64,000 bases of DNA, from positions 253,356 to 317,355 of the forward strand of contig NW_008246085.1 of assembly GCF_000281045.1 (NCBI RefSeq), in the 5' to 3' direction. Of the stretch, positions 54,632 to 64,000 are shown one piece after another (position 1 is the stretch's first letter; the number at the start of each line of letters is the position of its first letter). The notes below the pieces were generated by a model. The model was given only the letters and a program-made list of their open reading frames with translations. It had not been told where the DNA came from and made no database searches. Made by a program: the position numbers and the translations under genes. The stretch is from Saprolegnia diclina VS20 (taxonomy: Eukaryota > Oomycota > Saprolegniomycetes > Saprolegniales > Saprolegniaceae).

Positions 54632-57600
54632 ATGGGGCAGAAGGGCAGCAAGGCGCAGCAGAAGGAGTCGCATGCGTCCATGTACCAAGGTCTCGCTGGC
54701 CGCATGCACAAGCGGAAGAGCCAGGAAGATGGTCGGCCGGCGCATGCGCTCTCGGACCCGATCCGCGCCCCAGTCTCGGCGCCGGCCTTCCTTCCACGGG
54801 CGATGACGCCACCGCCGCCGTCCGCATCGGGCACGCCGACCACGCCGCCGCGGATGTCGTCTGACTTTTCGACGCCGCTGGCGACACCGGCGCCCCGGCA
54901 TTCACCGGCAACCTCAACAAACTCGACGCCGTTGGCAACGCCGGCGCCACGGTCCAGTGGCGGCACGTATGTCCGACCACATATGCAATCGTTCGATCGC
55001 GTCAACCGGTCTTCCAGCATGCCTGTGGACACGTCGACGGACGAAGAGTCGGTCGGGAGCCCGGCCTCGAACGAGGTCGGCGACTGGCTCATGGAGGACG
55101 ACGACATTGAGATCGAGATGGTCGACGACGACGACTTGAACTCGGAGCATGACACGGAGCACACGGTACTACTTCAACTCGTCCTTCTTGTCCACAACAC
55201 GATGGGCTCACGATACCGAACGTAGGAGCCCGAAGTGACGCTGACGCCGTACCTGCTCGCCAACAAGCCGCTTTACGACATTATGATCCAAGTGCAGCTC
55301 TTTGCCAACTTGAGTCAGAACCAGCAAGAGCAGGTGCTGCAGGCGCTCAAGCCGATCAAGTTCAAGGACGGCCAGGCCATTGTCAAGCAAGGCGAGCGCG
55401 GCGAGCGCTTCTTCATGATTGCCAAGGGCGAGGCCGTCATCACCAAGAACATGGACGGGAAGGAGCGCATGATCACGCATCTGTACGCTGGCCACTACTT
55501 TGGCGAGCTCGCGCTCATTTACGACGACCCGCGCACGGCGACCGTCCGCGCGGTCGGCGACGTCGAGCTCTTGTACCTGACGCAAAAGGACTTTCAGCAA
55601 GTCGGCCAAGTCCACTTGAGTCTGATGCTGCAGCAAGTGCCGCTTCTCGCGCAGCTCACGTCGCGCGACCAAGACGCGATCTTGAAGAAGCTCAAGCCGG
55701 CCAACTTTTCGAACGGCGACTACATTGTGCGCCAGGGCGAGGAAGGCACGCGGTTCTACATGATTACGCGCGGCGAGGCGGCCGTGCTCGAGACGCACGA
55801 AGCCGACGGCCAAGAGCGCGAGCTCACGCGCTTGTACGAGGGCCACGTGTTTGGCGAGATGTCGCTCATCTACAAGGAGCCGCGCACCGCGTCGGTCGTC
55901 GCGATCGGGCCGGTCAAGTGCCTCTACCTCACGAAAGAAGACTTTGACGAGTGCCTGCTCTCGGAGCGCTTTCAAAAGGTCATCCAGCGCGCGTACATTG
56001 AGAAAGCCACGCGCCGTGCGATGCGCAATAAGAACCGACTCCAGGAGGCCAACAAGCCGTCGTCCGCGACCGACATGTACTTATACTACGCGTACGCCTG
56101 CGACGACGACTCATGAAGCTGGCTTTAGGTCGCAGATGACGCTCGAAGGTCTCAACGGCGTCGCGCTCGAGACGAGCAAGCTCACGAAGCACCGGCTCGC
56201 GAATGGCGAGAAGGTTGTCAACAAGTACGTGATCAAGGGCGAGCTCGGGAAGGGCACGTTTGGCACGGTGAAAAAGTGCATGAACGAAGAGGACGGCAAG
56301 CTCTATGCGGTCAAGATCATGCACAAGACGTTTGTGCAGCGCATGGCCAACCGCGAAGACTCGCTCCAGGACGCGCTGCGCCGCGAAGTCGCGATCATGA
56401 AGAAGCTGAGCCACCGCAACGTGGTGCGCCTCGTCGAAGTGATTGACGACCCGTCGTCCCAAAAGGTCTACTTGGTCCAAGAGTACATTGAGAAGGGCAA
56501 CTTGACGGAGATTGCGCACGGCGACCGCCTCCCCGAGTACGTTGTGCGCAAGTACATGCGCGACCTTGTGTGCGGGCTGCAGTATTTGCACTTTCACAAG
56601 ATTGTACACCGCGACATCAAGCCCGAAAACATCCTCGTGACGGCCGACGACATTGCCAAGATAGCCGACTTTGGCGCCGCGCGCATGGTCATGAACGAAG
56701 CCGAGACGATTTCGGGGGCCAAGGGCACGCCAGGTACCCTGGCTATGACCTCACCGTAGTCTTATTGTTTCTTATGTGCTAGCGTTTATGGCGCCCGAGA
56801 TGTTCAACATCAACGCCGAGTACACGGGGCCGTCGGCCGACATTTGGTCGCTCGGTGCCACGCTCTACATGATGGTACGATCTGCCACGTGGCTGTCGTG
56901 TTGAGTTGTGCGCTAGATGTTTGGCCACCCGCCGTGGCTTGCTGACAATGAGATTGAACTCGCGGAGAAGGTGCAGCGCGACGAGCTTAGCTTTCCGGAA
57001 GGCTTTGTCGAGCCGCACCTGAAGAACCTCCTCCAGCGCATGCTGACCAAGGACCCGGACCGCCGCATTACGCTCGCTGACGTGATGAACCACGAGTGGA
57101 TCACGCGGGAGGGAAGTGAGCCGATCATCAACAACATTTTCGAAGACGGCATCAACAAGGTGACGTTTGACGAGACGGACGGCGCGATTCAAAACATTCC
57201 CGAGCGCATCGACCAGCGCCTCCAAGCGTCGCTGGCCGAAGCCCACTTGATGCTGACCAACAAGACGCTGCTCGGACGACGCACGCCGAACGCGTCCTCG
57301 ATGCACTCGCTCACGTCGTCCAAGTCGTCCAACGACAATGGGTCGCCGTCGCGCCAAAAGAGCTTTTCGAGCGCGCGCTCGAAACGCAGTCCGCTCCGGT
57401 CCAAGAACTCGAACGAGTCGATGGGCTCGACGCTCGAGGCGGCGCGCGTCATCTCTGCGTGGCGCCACCACAAGCGCGTCGCGCTCATGGACGGGCACAA
57501 CCTCTCGGAACGCGTGCGCGATTTGCTCTTGGAGCAGAAGCGCATGGCGTTTTCGGTCGAGCGCGCGCAGATCACCGAGATCATCTTGCCGACGAACCAC

Positions 57601-59318
57601 CTGCTTCCGTCGCCGACGCGGCGCAATACCCAAGGCCTCGAGAGCACGGCGTCGGACGAAGACCTCTTGAAGCGCCAGTTGTCGCGGAAGAAGGACTTTG
57701 TCATGGTGACGTCGGAAGTGTTTCGCGGCGAAGAAGGCGACTTGCAGTCGCGCAAGGTGCTCTTCCAAGCCACGAACCAAGACTTCTCGATCGCGTCGCG
57801 CGTGCCACTGCACTCGTCGTCCGAGTCGTCGATGGTCGACTCGCGCACGATGTCGGACAGTCGCAACCTCTCGGAATCGCGGACGCTCTCGGACCACCGC
57901 AAAATGTCGGACAGTCGGTCGATCGACTCGCGCAAGCTCTCGGAGGCCAGCCGAAAGCTCTCGGACTCGCGCTCCAAACTGTCGGACTCGCGGAAGAACT
58001 CGGACACGGTGCGGACCATGTCGGGCTCGCGCAAGTCGAGCCGGTCATCGACGCAAGACAAGTCGAACCACTCGATGAACGACCTCCTCAACGCCGAGAC
58101 GGTCATGTCGGAAGGCAGCAGCGACGAGGACAGCGACGACGATGACGACATGCGTGCCATGAGCTCGTCGTCGAAGGGCTCGTCGGCCTACTCGGACGTC
58201 GAGTGCGACGTGGATGTGAACGAGACGTTTGAGGACCTTCTGCACACGCCGCGGTCGGGCGACGAGCGCAACGATGACATTGAAGTCGCACCGCTCGAGT
58301 GCGAGACGACGACGTTCTTCCCCGAAGACGAGATCGACGTGATCCAGGTCTACGTGAGCAGCAAGATTCGCGAAAACCTCGCGCTCGGCCTCCGTGCGGG
58401 GTACGCGGAAGCCAAGGGCGAGCGGCCGTACATGGAGGACAAGAGCCTCGCGCTCACGCACTACCCGCGGCCGGGCAACGACGCTGAAACCATTGCCTAC
58501 TACGCAGTCTACGACGGTCACAACGGCGACGAGACGGCGCTCGTCTTGCAAAAGGAGCTGCACATGAAGATTCTCGACCGGCTCGCGACGAGCTCGCCCG
58601 AAGATGCGATGCTCGACGGTATGTCACCACGTTGTGTGTGGGATTCGGTGCTGAGAAGGAAGATCACTAGGCTGTCGTGTCATGGACGAAGAGCTGCTGG
58701 CCAAGGACAATGCCAAGATTGCGGGCTTTACTCGCGACGGCAACGCGGCGCGGCCGGCGCCGATTTCATTTTCGGGCTCGGCCGCCATCATGGCGCTGCT
58801 GCTCAACGTCGAGGACGGTCTGCAGCTGGTCATAGGCCACGTTGGGGACTGCCGCGCGGTGCTCTGCCGCGGGCCGGAAGCCCTCAGTCTTACCGTCGAC
58901 CACAAGGCGAGCAACGCGATCGAGAAGGAGCGCGTACGTCATTTTGTATCTGAATCTGAACCTCAAAATTCGATTGTAGATTGAAAAGGCCGGTGGGTTT
59001 GTGCACAACGGTCGTCTCGACGGGATCCTTGCCATCTCGCGCGCGTTTGGCGACCTGGCGCACAAGAGCGACGGCCATCTCATTGCGGTGCCCGACATAA
59101 CGACCGAGATGATTGAGCCCGAAGACGAGTTCCTCTTGCTCGCGAGCGACGGGCTCTTTGATGTGATCACGTCGCAGCAGGCCGTCAACTTTATCCGGCG
59201 CAAGCTGCGCAACCACGGCGACGTGCAGCTCGCGGCGCAGGAGCTCGTGTTGAAAGCGCAAGAGTATGTGAGCCACGACAACATTAGCGCGATCGTAATT
59301 TGTTTTCACCAAACCTAG
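54632..59318 (+). CDS. Fusion of two cyclic-nucleotide-binding domains, CaMKK-like kinase and PP2C phosphatase
   Basis: Seven exons (54632-55165, 55226-56091, 56129-56733, 56783-56874, 56917-58618, 58671-58933, 58980-59318) give 1466 residues. The N-terminus MGQKGS fits N-myristoylation. cNBD1 has FGELALIYDDPRTATV (from residue 270); cNBD2 has FGEMSLIYKEPRTASV (from 387). The kinase (about 495-765) has GKGTFGTV, AVKIM, HRDIKPEN, DFGAA and GTPAFMAPE, closest to CaMKK/LKB1-kinase types rather than AGC kinases. A 400-residue Ser-rich linker has SDSR repeats. The C-terminal PP2C (about 1185-1466) keeps RPYMED, YDGHNG, GHVGDCRAV, ASDGLFDV and HDN. Intron 56092-56128 is only 37 bp, and its retention would end the protein after the cNBDs. 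The whole should be a membrane-tethered cyclic-nucleotide-gated kinase/phosphatase. Confidence 0.88.
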
Positions 59319-59433
59319 TAATATAGAAATAGTCGTTTTCGTTCCAAACGAATTGAAGAGCAAAGTGGCCGATTAAAAGAACAGACACCCGAAAAAAAAG
59401 CATCCGCGCTGGCGTTGACACGCATACGAAGAG

Positions 59434-60212
59434 CTAAAAGTACCGGCGCAAAGCGGCGTAGCGGCGGAAGAAGAGAAAGCCGCAGGCCGCGCCACCGAGG
59501 TGTGCGACGTTGCCGACGCTGTTGCCGGCGGTCGACGCGCCCCAGAGGTCGCGGAGGATGAAGAGACCGCCGGCCACGTACGCGGGAAGCGGCACGATCG
59601 CCATGATATAGATCGTGCTGTGCGGAAACGCGCAAATGTAAAAGGACGTGATCGCGTTGACCGCTCCGCTCGCCCCGAGCATGATCGAATGGCGGCGCTC
59701 GTACGTGTCATAGGCGATCTGGCAAAGTGATGCAACGACTACGGAGGAGGGTCCGTGAGCATAATGAGATGACCATGCTAGCAATGCGTACCGGCGCTGC
59801 CGACGTAGAGGCCGAGGAAGCGCTTGGCGCCGATCATGTGGCTCACTTCACGCCCGAAAAAGTAGAGGCCAACACCGTTCATGAGAAAGTGGCTCGTGCT
59901 CATTTGGCTAAACACCGACGTGACGAGCGTGTGGACACGGCCGGCCTTGAGGTGCATGAGCGACGTCGTAAAGTTCTCGACCATAAACGCCTTCTTCTCG
60001 CGTGTTTGCGCTGTCTGCCACATGAGGAAGACGGCGCCGTTGAGCCCGAGGACGCCATAGAGCGCATGGTCTGGCTCGATGCGGTCCAAGACGCTGCGGC
60101 GCGATGTAAAGGAGCGCGTTGGGATTGCTGGCGCGCGGTGCGGCAGGAAGGACTTGGTTGCTGGCGGCGCGAGGCGGCCAAGGCCGCGCTTCGCGAACAT
60201 GCTCAAGGACAT
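59434..60212 (-). CDS. PARL-type mitochondrial rhomboid protease
   Basis: Rhomboids are intramembrane serine proteases; the PARL/Pcp1 branch acts in the mitochondrial inner membrane. Exons 60212-59792 and 59738-59434 across a 53-bp intron give 241 residues. The N-terminus (SMFAKRGLGRLAPPATKSF, PTRSFTSRR) is a typical mitochondrial presequence. Catalytic Ser lies in LGASGAVNAITS and catalytic His in VGNVAHLGGAACGFLFF. The HFLMNGVGLYFFG helix also matches. It is somewhat shorter than human PARL. Confidence 0.9.
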
Positions 60213-60942
60213 GATATTGCACTCTGCAACCTCTAAAAGTAAATATCCTCTTGGACGCAATTCGGCGGTTTATCCGGAAAATCTAAGGCCCAAAGATTCG
60301 TGCCGAACAATTGGGCGCACCCGTCCATGATCGCCTGCACCACAGACGATACTGCCCTTGGCAGCTAACGGCCATTGTCATCGACGCCCTTGGTGTTGTG
60401 CTCCTGGCTGAGAATATGAAGCTTATTTGTGGCCTACCAGAGAGTAAGATGCTTATTGGTCTTGGCGCGCGAAGCTGCGCTGATGCACACATTCTCGCAC
60501 TGCAAATACTCGCACAGTGACTGGGGACGTTGGTTGTATAGCCACTGCCGCTACTACAGGGAAGTAGTGCAGCCCATCGACTTGATGACTAGAATCCTAA
60601 ACTAATCGCTACTAGTACTCGCTGTTGGCTTGCTCGAGAGGAATCATTTCTGAGCGGCCAAGCGAGCTGGAGACAGCGATGACAACGACAAGCTTCAAGA
60701 ACTTGCAAACGACCGGTCTATTGGCCGTGCGAACATCGGCCTCTGGACGTCCCAAGCGCCAAGGCCGGCGGGGCGTTGCCGTCAAGGGCAACGACGGATT
60801 GGCGGATGCGAGTGGGCTGCCAGCGCTGTGATTGGCCACTGGAAACCTGTGAGACACGATATCCGGATACGGACGAGGAATTGACTGGTAAATATGGGCG
60901 CTCTGTGGGGCAGCACAAACGTGTGACGTAGATAGCGACAAA
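60213..60942. other. Divergent intergenic region between rhomboid and gamma-CA genes
   Basis: 730 bp. A plus-strand frame around 60311-60520 reads partly protein-like (LTAIVIDALGVVLLAENMKL) but has no ATG at a suitable place and no partner exon; it may be a gene relic. TTTATCCGG near 60268 and ATATCCGGATACGGACG near 60860 recur at several gene starts in this window. CCAATCA does not occur in this spacer. Confidence 0.4.
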
Positions 60943-61844
60943 ATGCAAGCCTTGGGGAAGACGCTCCGCTCGCTCGGGCAATCGTTGGACAAGGTCGGCG
61001 TGGCCCTCGAGGGCCGCCTCACCTACACGGAGCGCTGTAAGCCCGCGTCGATCTCTCTCGATCGGTACCTCACATGCTATGGCTAGTGGTTCCGTCGACG
61101 CGCCTTGTGGCCAACGCCGGCAACAAACCCGTGCTCGCCGAAGGCGCCTTCGTCGCCCCGAACGCGTCGGTTGTCGGCGAGGTCTCCATCGGCAAGGGCT
61201 CGTCCGTCTGGTATGGCGCGACGGTCCGCGGTGATGTGAACCACATCACGATCGGCGACAACACCAACGTCCAGGACCAGGCCGTCATCCATGCCGCCAA
61301 GATCGCCAACGACTTCCCGACTGTCATCGGCAACAACGTCACGATTGGCCCCTCGGCTGTCATCCACGCCTGCAAGATCAGCAACCAGTGCATCATCGGC
61401 ACGGGCGCACAGGTCCTCGACGGTGCCGAGGTCGGCGAGAACTCGATCATCACGGCTGGGTCCATCGTCACCATGGGCAAGAAGGTCCCTGCTGGCCAGG
61501 TGTGTTGCTGTCGACATTGCTGGTGAGCCCCTGACGCCATCTTCTAGCTCTGGTCGGGCATCCCCGCGCGCCCCGTTCGCGACTTGACGTCGGATGAAAT
61601 TGAGTTCATCAAGCAGTGCTCGTTGGACTACGTCCAGGTACACCTTGCTCTTCAAGTACCACTGGCATCCTCTCATCGCTTCCGACGCTAGCTGTCGGAA
61701 GTCCATGCCGGCGAGACCGCCAAGACGTTTGCCCAGATCGAACTCGAGAAGGAGAACCGCAAGATCATGGACACGGTCGGCGAGCTGGGCTTCCAGCAGA
61801 AGCCCGAAGAACGGCCTGACACGGGCTTGTTCTTTAAGTATTAA
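60943..61844 (+). CDS. Gamma-type carbonic anhydrase-like mitochondrial protein
   Basis: Gamma-CA proteins form left-handed beta-helix trimers and, in plants and many protists, a matrix arm of complex I. Exons 60943-61036, 61087-61499, 61548-61637 and 61692-61844 give 249 residues. The hexapeptide repeats are clear (VVGEVSIGKGSSVWYGATVR, GDVNHITIGDNTNVQD). Of the three zinc-binding histidines, two are present (His100 in QAVIHAAK and His125 in AVIHACK), but the third, normally in GH-SAV, is Pro120 (TIGPSAVIH). It is therefore likely structural rather than active. The C-terminal helix resembles plant gamma-CA (EVHAGETAKTFAQIELE). NDUFB7 in the same window belongs to the same complex. Confidence 0.9.
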
Positions 61845-62575
61845 CGCAGCCTCACCGTCCGCGCGGGTAGTAGATCCATCTCTTTTCGTAACGAGCCGCA
61901 TCGTCTTGAATTCTGTCGCTGTGTTTGGCCCTCCTTCAGGCAGTCGACCCAGAATCCGGTCGTAGGCGCGAACGGGCGTCGGCAGTATTCCCATCCTTGC
62001 GCCAGAACACAACGCGATGAACCGCTCGTCGGCGCTAGCTGCAGCCACCGCGTTTGAGCAAACGAGCCAAAGATGCATCGTCGTATCGAAGCAGTTGCCG
62101 CCAACTTGGACACGGCAGCAGTACTAGTGGCTTTGGGTCTAGCAGGTCAAGCTGGGATCCTCTTTCTTACGGTGCCACTGCAGCTCAAGGCCGAGACGCC
62201 GCGGCTCGGGCCGGAAAGTTGACCTGCTACTAGCTAGCACACGTGGAAACGTTGCCAAACCATCGAGCCGCTTGGCCAGGGCCTTGCCGAAGGGACTCTT
62301 GGTTCTCAGATCTTATGGCTCGTGCCGGATCCACCTACAGCTTTTGAAGCCCGTGGCTTCGTCACCACACTCTGACTCCCGTGCCTGCGGTCGTCGTTGG
62401 ATCTCACTGGGTGCAGCGGCTTGTATGACAGGCGCTGCGTGTGGCCATGTGACGACAGCTGTGACGACGTGAGCGTGGATATTCGTCCCACTGTGGAAGA
62501 TGCTTCATGAGAGCGGTCTCTGCCATGTGTACCATCATAACCATACATTCTATTTCATTTAAACTAGCAACGCGC
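61845..62575. other. Convergent intergenic region with small ORF and inverted repeat
   Basis: 731 bp between the gamma-CA and carrier genes. It contains the candidate small membrane peptide at 62073-62222. It also holds an 11-bp perfect inverted repeat TAGCAGGTCAA (62140-62150) / TTGACCTGCTA (62219-62229) overlapping that ORF. The remainder shows nothing. Confidence 0.5.
62073..62222 (+). CDS. Possible 49-residue single-span membrane peptide
   Basis: The frame MHRRIEAVAANLDTAAVLVA continues LGLAGQAGILFLTVPLQ and ends in a polar tail, PRLGPES. It has a short basic start, one 20-residue hydrophobic helix and a polar end, like small mitochondrial membrane subunits. It is below usual size cut-offs. 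There is no homology I can name, and the region also holds an inverted repeat, so it may be chance. Confidence 0.35.
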   Translation: MHRRIEAVAANLDTAAVLVALGLAGQAGILFLTVPLQLKAETPRLGPES

Positions 62576-63496
62576 TTAGGCAAAGTTGCGGCAGACGAGC
62601 TCCATGACAGCAAACGTGATACCCTGGCCAGGCGCGACGCGGGCCATGCGGGGGACGAGGCCGCGGTAGAGCGCACCAGCGCCCTCCTCCTTGTACACCG
62701 TCTTGATGCAGTGCACCATGCCGCTGTAGCGGGCCGCCTCGCCGACCTTGTTGGCCTGGGCCATGAGGCGCGTCTTGGCGACATCCACCGGCGTGTTGAA
62801 GACGGGGCCGAGCATACCGGCGACCATACCCGTGATGAGGGCCTGGTGCGACGAGATCTTGTCGTCGCGCGAGAGACCCCACATGGCGTGCTTGAGCATG
62901 TCGTACGAGCCGAAGAGGAAGCACTGGTTAAGGCCCTGGCGGGTCATCGTGGGCACGCAGCCCTTCCAGAGCGCGGCGGCGCCCTCCTCCTTGAAGATCG
63001 TCTGCGCCGCGTGGATCGGGCCCTTGTACTTGAGGTTCGTCGAGCCCTTTTGCTGTTGGAGGCGCGTCTTGACGACTTCGAACGGCGTCACAATCATGAC
63101 GGCTTCCGTGATACCGGCACCAGCACCGGCGACGAAGCCACCGACCTTGGAGACCTTGCCGTCCTTATCGGCGAGGAGGCCACGGTAAAACTCGTTCGTC
63201 GAGAAGCGGAGCGCGTACTTAATGACCAAGTGCGCGACGAAGGGCGAGAGGCCCTTGTAAAGCGCGGCGACACCTTCCTCGGCAACGATGGTACGGGCGA
63301 TCTTGACGGCACCGTCCTTCGTGCCCGAGAGCTGGAGGCGAGTCTTGACCGTGTCCAGAGGCTGCAGCGCGCAGGCCTCGACGAAGCCACCGGCCATACC
63401 GCCGATGGTCTTCATGGTCTTGGAGACCTTGCGCTCTTCCGTGGCGGCGAGGACCGGGGTCGAGGTCTTGATGGCAGGGATCTGGGCAGTGGCCAT
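62576..63496 (-). CDS. Mitochondrial carrier family protein (di/tricarboxylate type)
   Basis: This is a solute exchanger of the mitochondrial inner membrane (SLC25). The single exon encodes 306 residues with three repeats, each bearing the carrier signature: QPLDTVKTRLQ, TPFEVVKTRLQ and TPVDVAKTRLM. The overall sequence (GGFVEACALQPLDTVKTRL, RVAPGQGITFAVMELV) is closest to succinate/fumarate (Sfc1) and citrate carriers; the exact substrate is inferred. A short N-terminal extension, MATAQIPAIKTSTPVLAA, precedes the first helix. Reverse-strand CCAAT boxes lie about 230-340 bp upstream. Confidence 0.92.
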   Translation of the reverse strand: MATAQIPAIKTSTPVLAATEERKVSKTMKTIGGMAGGFVEACALQPLDTVKTRLQLSGTKDGAVKIARTIVAEEGVAALYKGLSPFVAHLVIKYALRFSTNEFYRGLLADKDGKVSKVGGFVAGAGAGITEAVMIVTPFEVVKTRLQQQKGSTNLKYKGPIHAAQTIFKEEGAAALWKGCVPTMTRQGLNQCFLFGSYDMLKHAMWGLSRDDKISSHQALITGMVAGMLGPVFNTPVDVAKTRLMAQANKVGEAARYSGMVHCIKTVYKEEGAGALYRGLVPRMARVAPGQGITFAVMELVCRNFA

Positions 63497-64000
63497 GGTG
63501 GAGGGGATGCGGTGGCTTCGAGGACAAAGGCAAACTGACGACTAATGACAAGGAAGAGAGAGATCGTCTCGCGACATGCCACCTCACCCAGCCATGGAGC
63601 TCTCTGCCAATGGTTGCTCGCGCTGCGCTTGAAACACAACGAGCGTCGATACAAATTTGCAATCAGTTCGGAGCGTACGGATAGCGAAGGCGCTGTGTAT
63701 ACTGCTTACGAAACGAGCAGTTGCCTCTGATTGGCTGCATGCTGCATCCTCCGACTGTGATTGGCGCTTGCGCCTGCGAAGAGGATCGACAACAGCGACG
63801 TGGCAAGTGCAGTCTCGCATTCGCCAATCACAATTGATTTCAACCTGAGTCTACGGATAGCCACGTGGTGAAGGGCAAAATCCCCGTGTTTTGGAAAAGT
63901 CCGGCACTTTACCGGAAGTCGACGGGAAAGTGTGCAACTGCGACGCGCCAGTGCGTCATCCGACCACCCGAGATTTCCCACAACCGTCTCGAGCCGTTCG
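63497..64000. promoter_or_regulatory. Upstream region of the carrier gene with CCAAT boxes
   Basis: TGATTGG (reverse CCAATCA) is at 63728-63734 and 63758-63764, and CCAATCA in forward orientation at 63834-63840. No gene is convincing in this last stretch; the window ends before the next one. Confidence 0.5.

Noticed and set aside
56092..56128. Stop codon after the second cNBD, suggesting two adjacent genes
   Set aside because: A 37-bp GT-AG intron removes it in phase and the kinase part has no own start with a proper N-terminus; the fusion is preferred, with cDNA as the test.

Overview
This window is nuclear DNA from a eukaryote, most likely a Saprolegniales oomycete (Saprolegnia/Achlya relatives). 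The evidence is GC-rich coding sequence, gene spacing often under 300 bp, and dozens of very small GT-AG introns, mostly 40-60 bp and many beginning GTACG and ending GTAG or GCAG. Flagellar genes (a zoospore trait) sit beside a myosin-FYVE-GAF protein of the kind reported from oomycetes. I rebuilt exon chains by hand. In every multi-exon model given here the exon lengths sum to a multiple of three and the family motifs read across the joins. One assembly gap of N lies at 43449-44346.

Layout. 1-18 kb: ribosomal protein L3 (-), SKP1 (+), a BT1-type transporter (+), a triple adenylate-kinase-like protein (+), an AMPK-related kinase with a UBA segment (-), a SHIPPO/PG-rich repeat protein (+), NSRP1-like (-), a DHHC palmitoyltransferase (-), a CaaX-ended protein (+) and an 11-exon coiled-coil protein (+). 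18-32 kb: copper P1B-ATPase (+), NDUFB7 (-), a GAPDH with an N-terminal extension (+), a B-box/IQ/pseudophosphatase protein (-), a small membrane protein (+) and CNOT4 (-). 32-50 kb: coatomer alpha (+), a secreted PDZ/PA-domain protein (+), COQ3 (-), a Myb/SANT-like protein (-), DRC4/GAS8 (+), the N gap, WDR92/DNAAF10 (-) and two unrecognised proteins (+). 50-64 kb: myosin-FYVE-GAF (+), a giant cNBD-cNBD-kinase-PP2C fusion (+), a PARL-type rhomboid (-), gamma-carbonic-anhydrase-like protein (+), a possible 49-residue membrane peptide (+) and a mitochondrial carrier (-).

How they fit together. The set is mostly housekeeping: translation, CCR4-NOT, COPI, ubiquitin ligase, and mitochondrial genes (NDUFB7, gamma-CA, COQ3, PARL, carrier). 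A flagellar group (DRC4, WDR92, SHIPPO protein, perhaps the adenylate kinase) is mixed in. Lineage-specific multidomain signalling proteins are the most novel content: the cyclic-nucleotide/kinase/phosphatase fusion, the B-box pseudophosphatase and the myosin-FYVE-GAF. No rRNA, tRNA, CRISPR or intact transposon was recognised.
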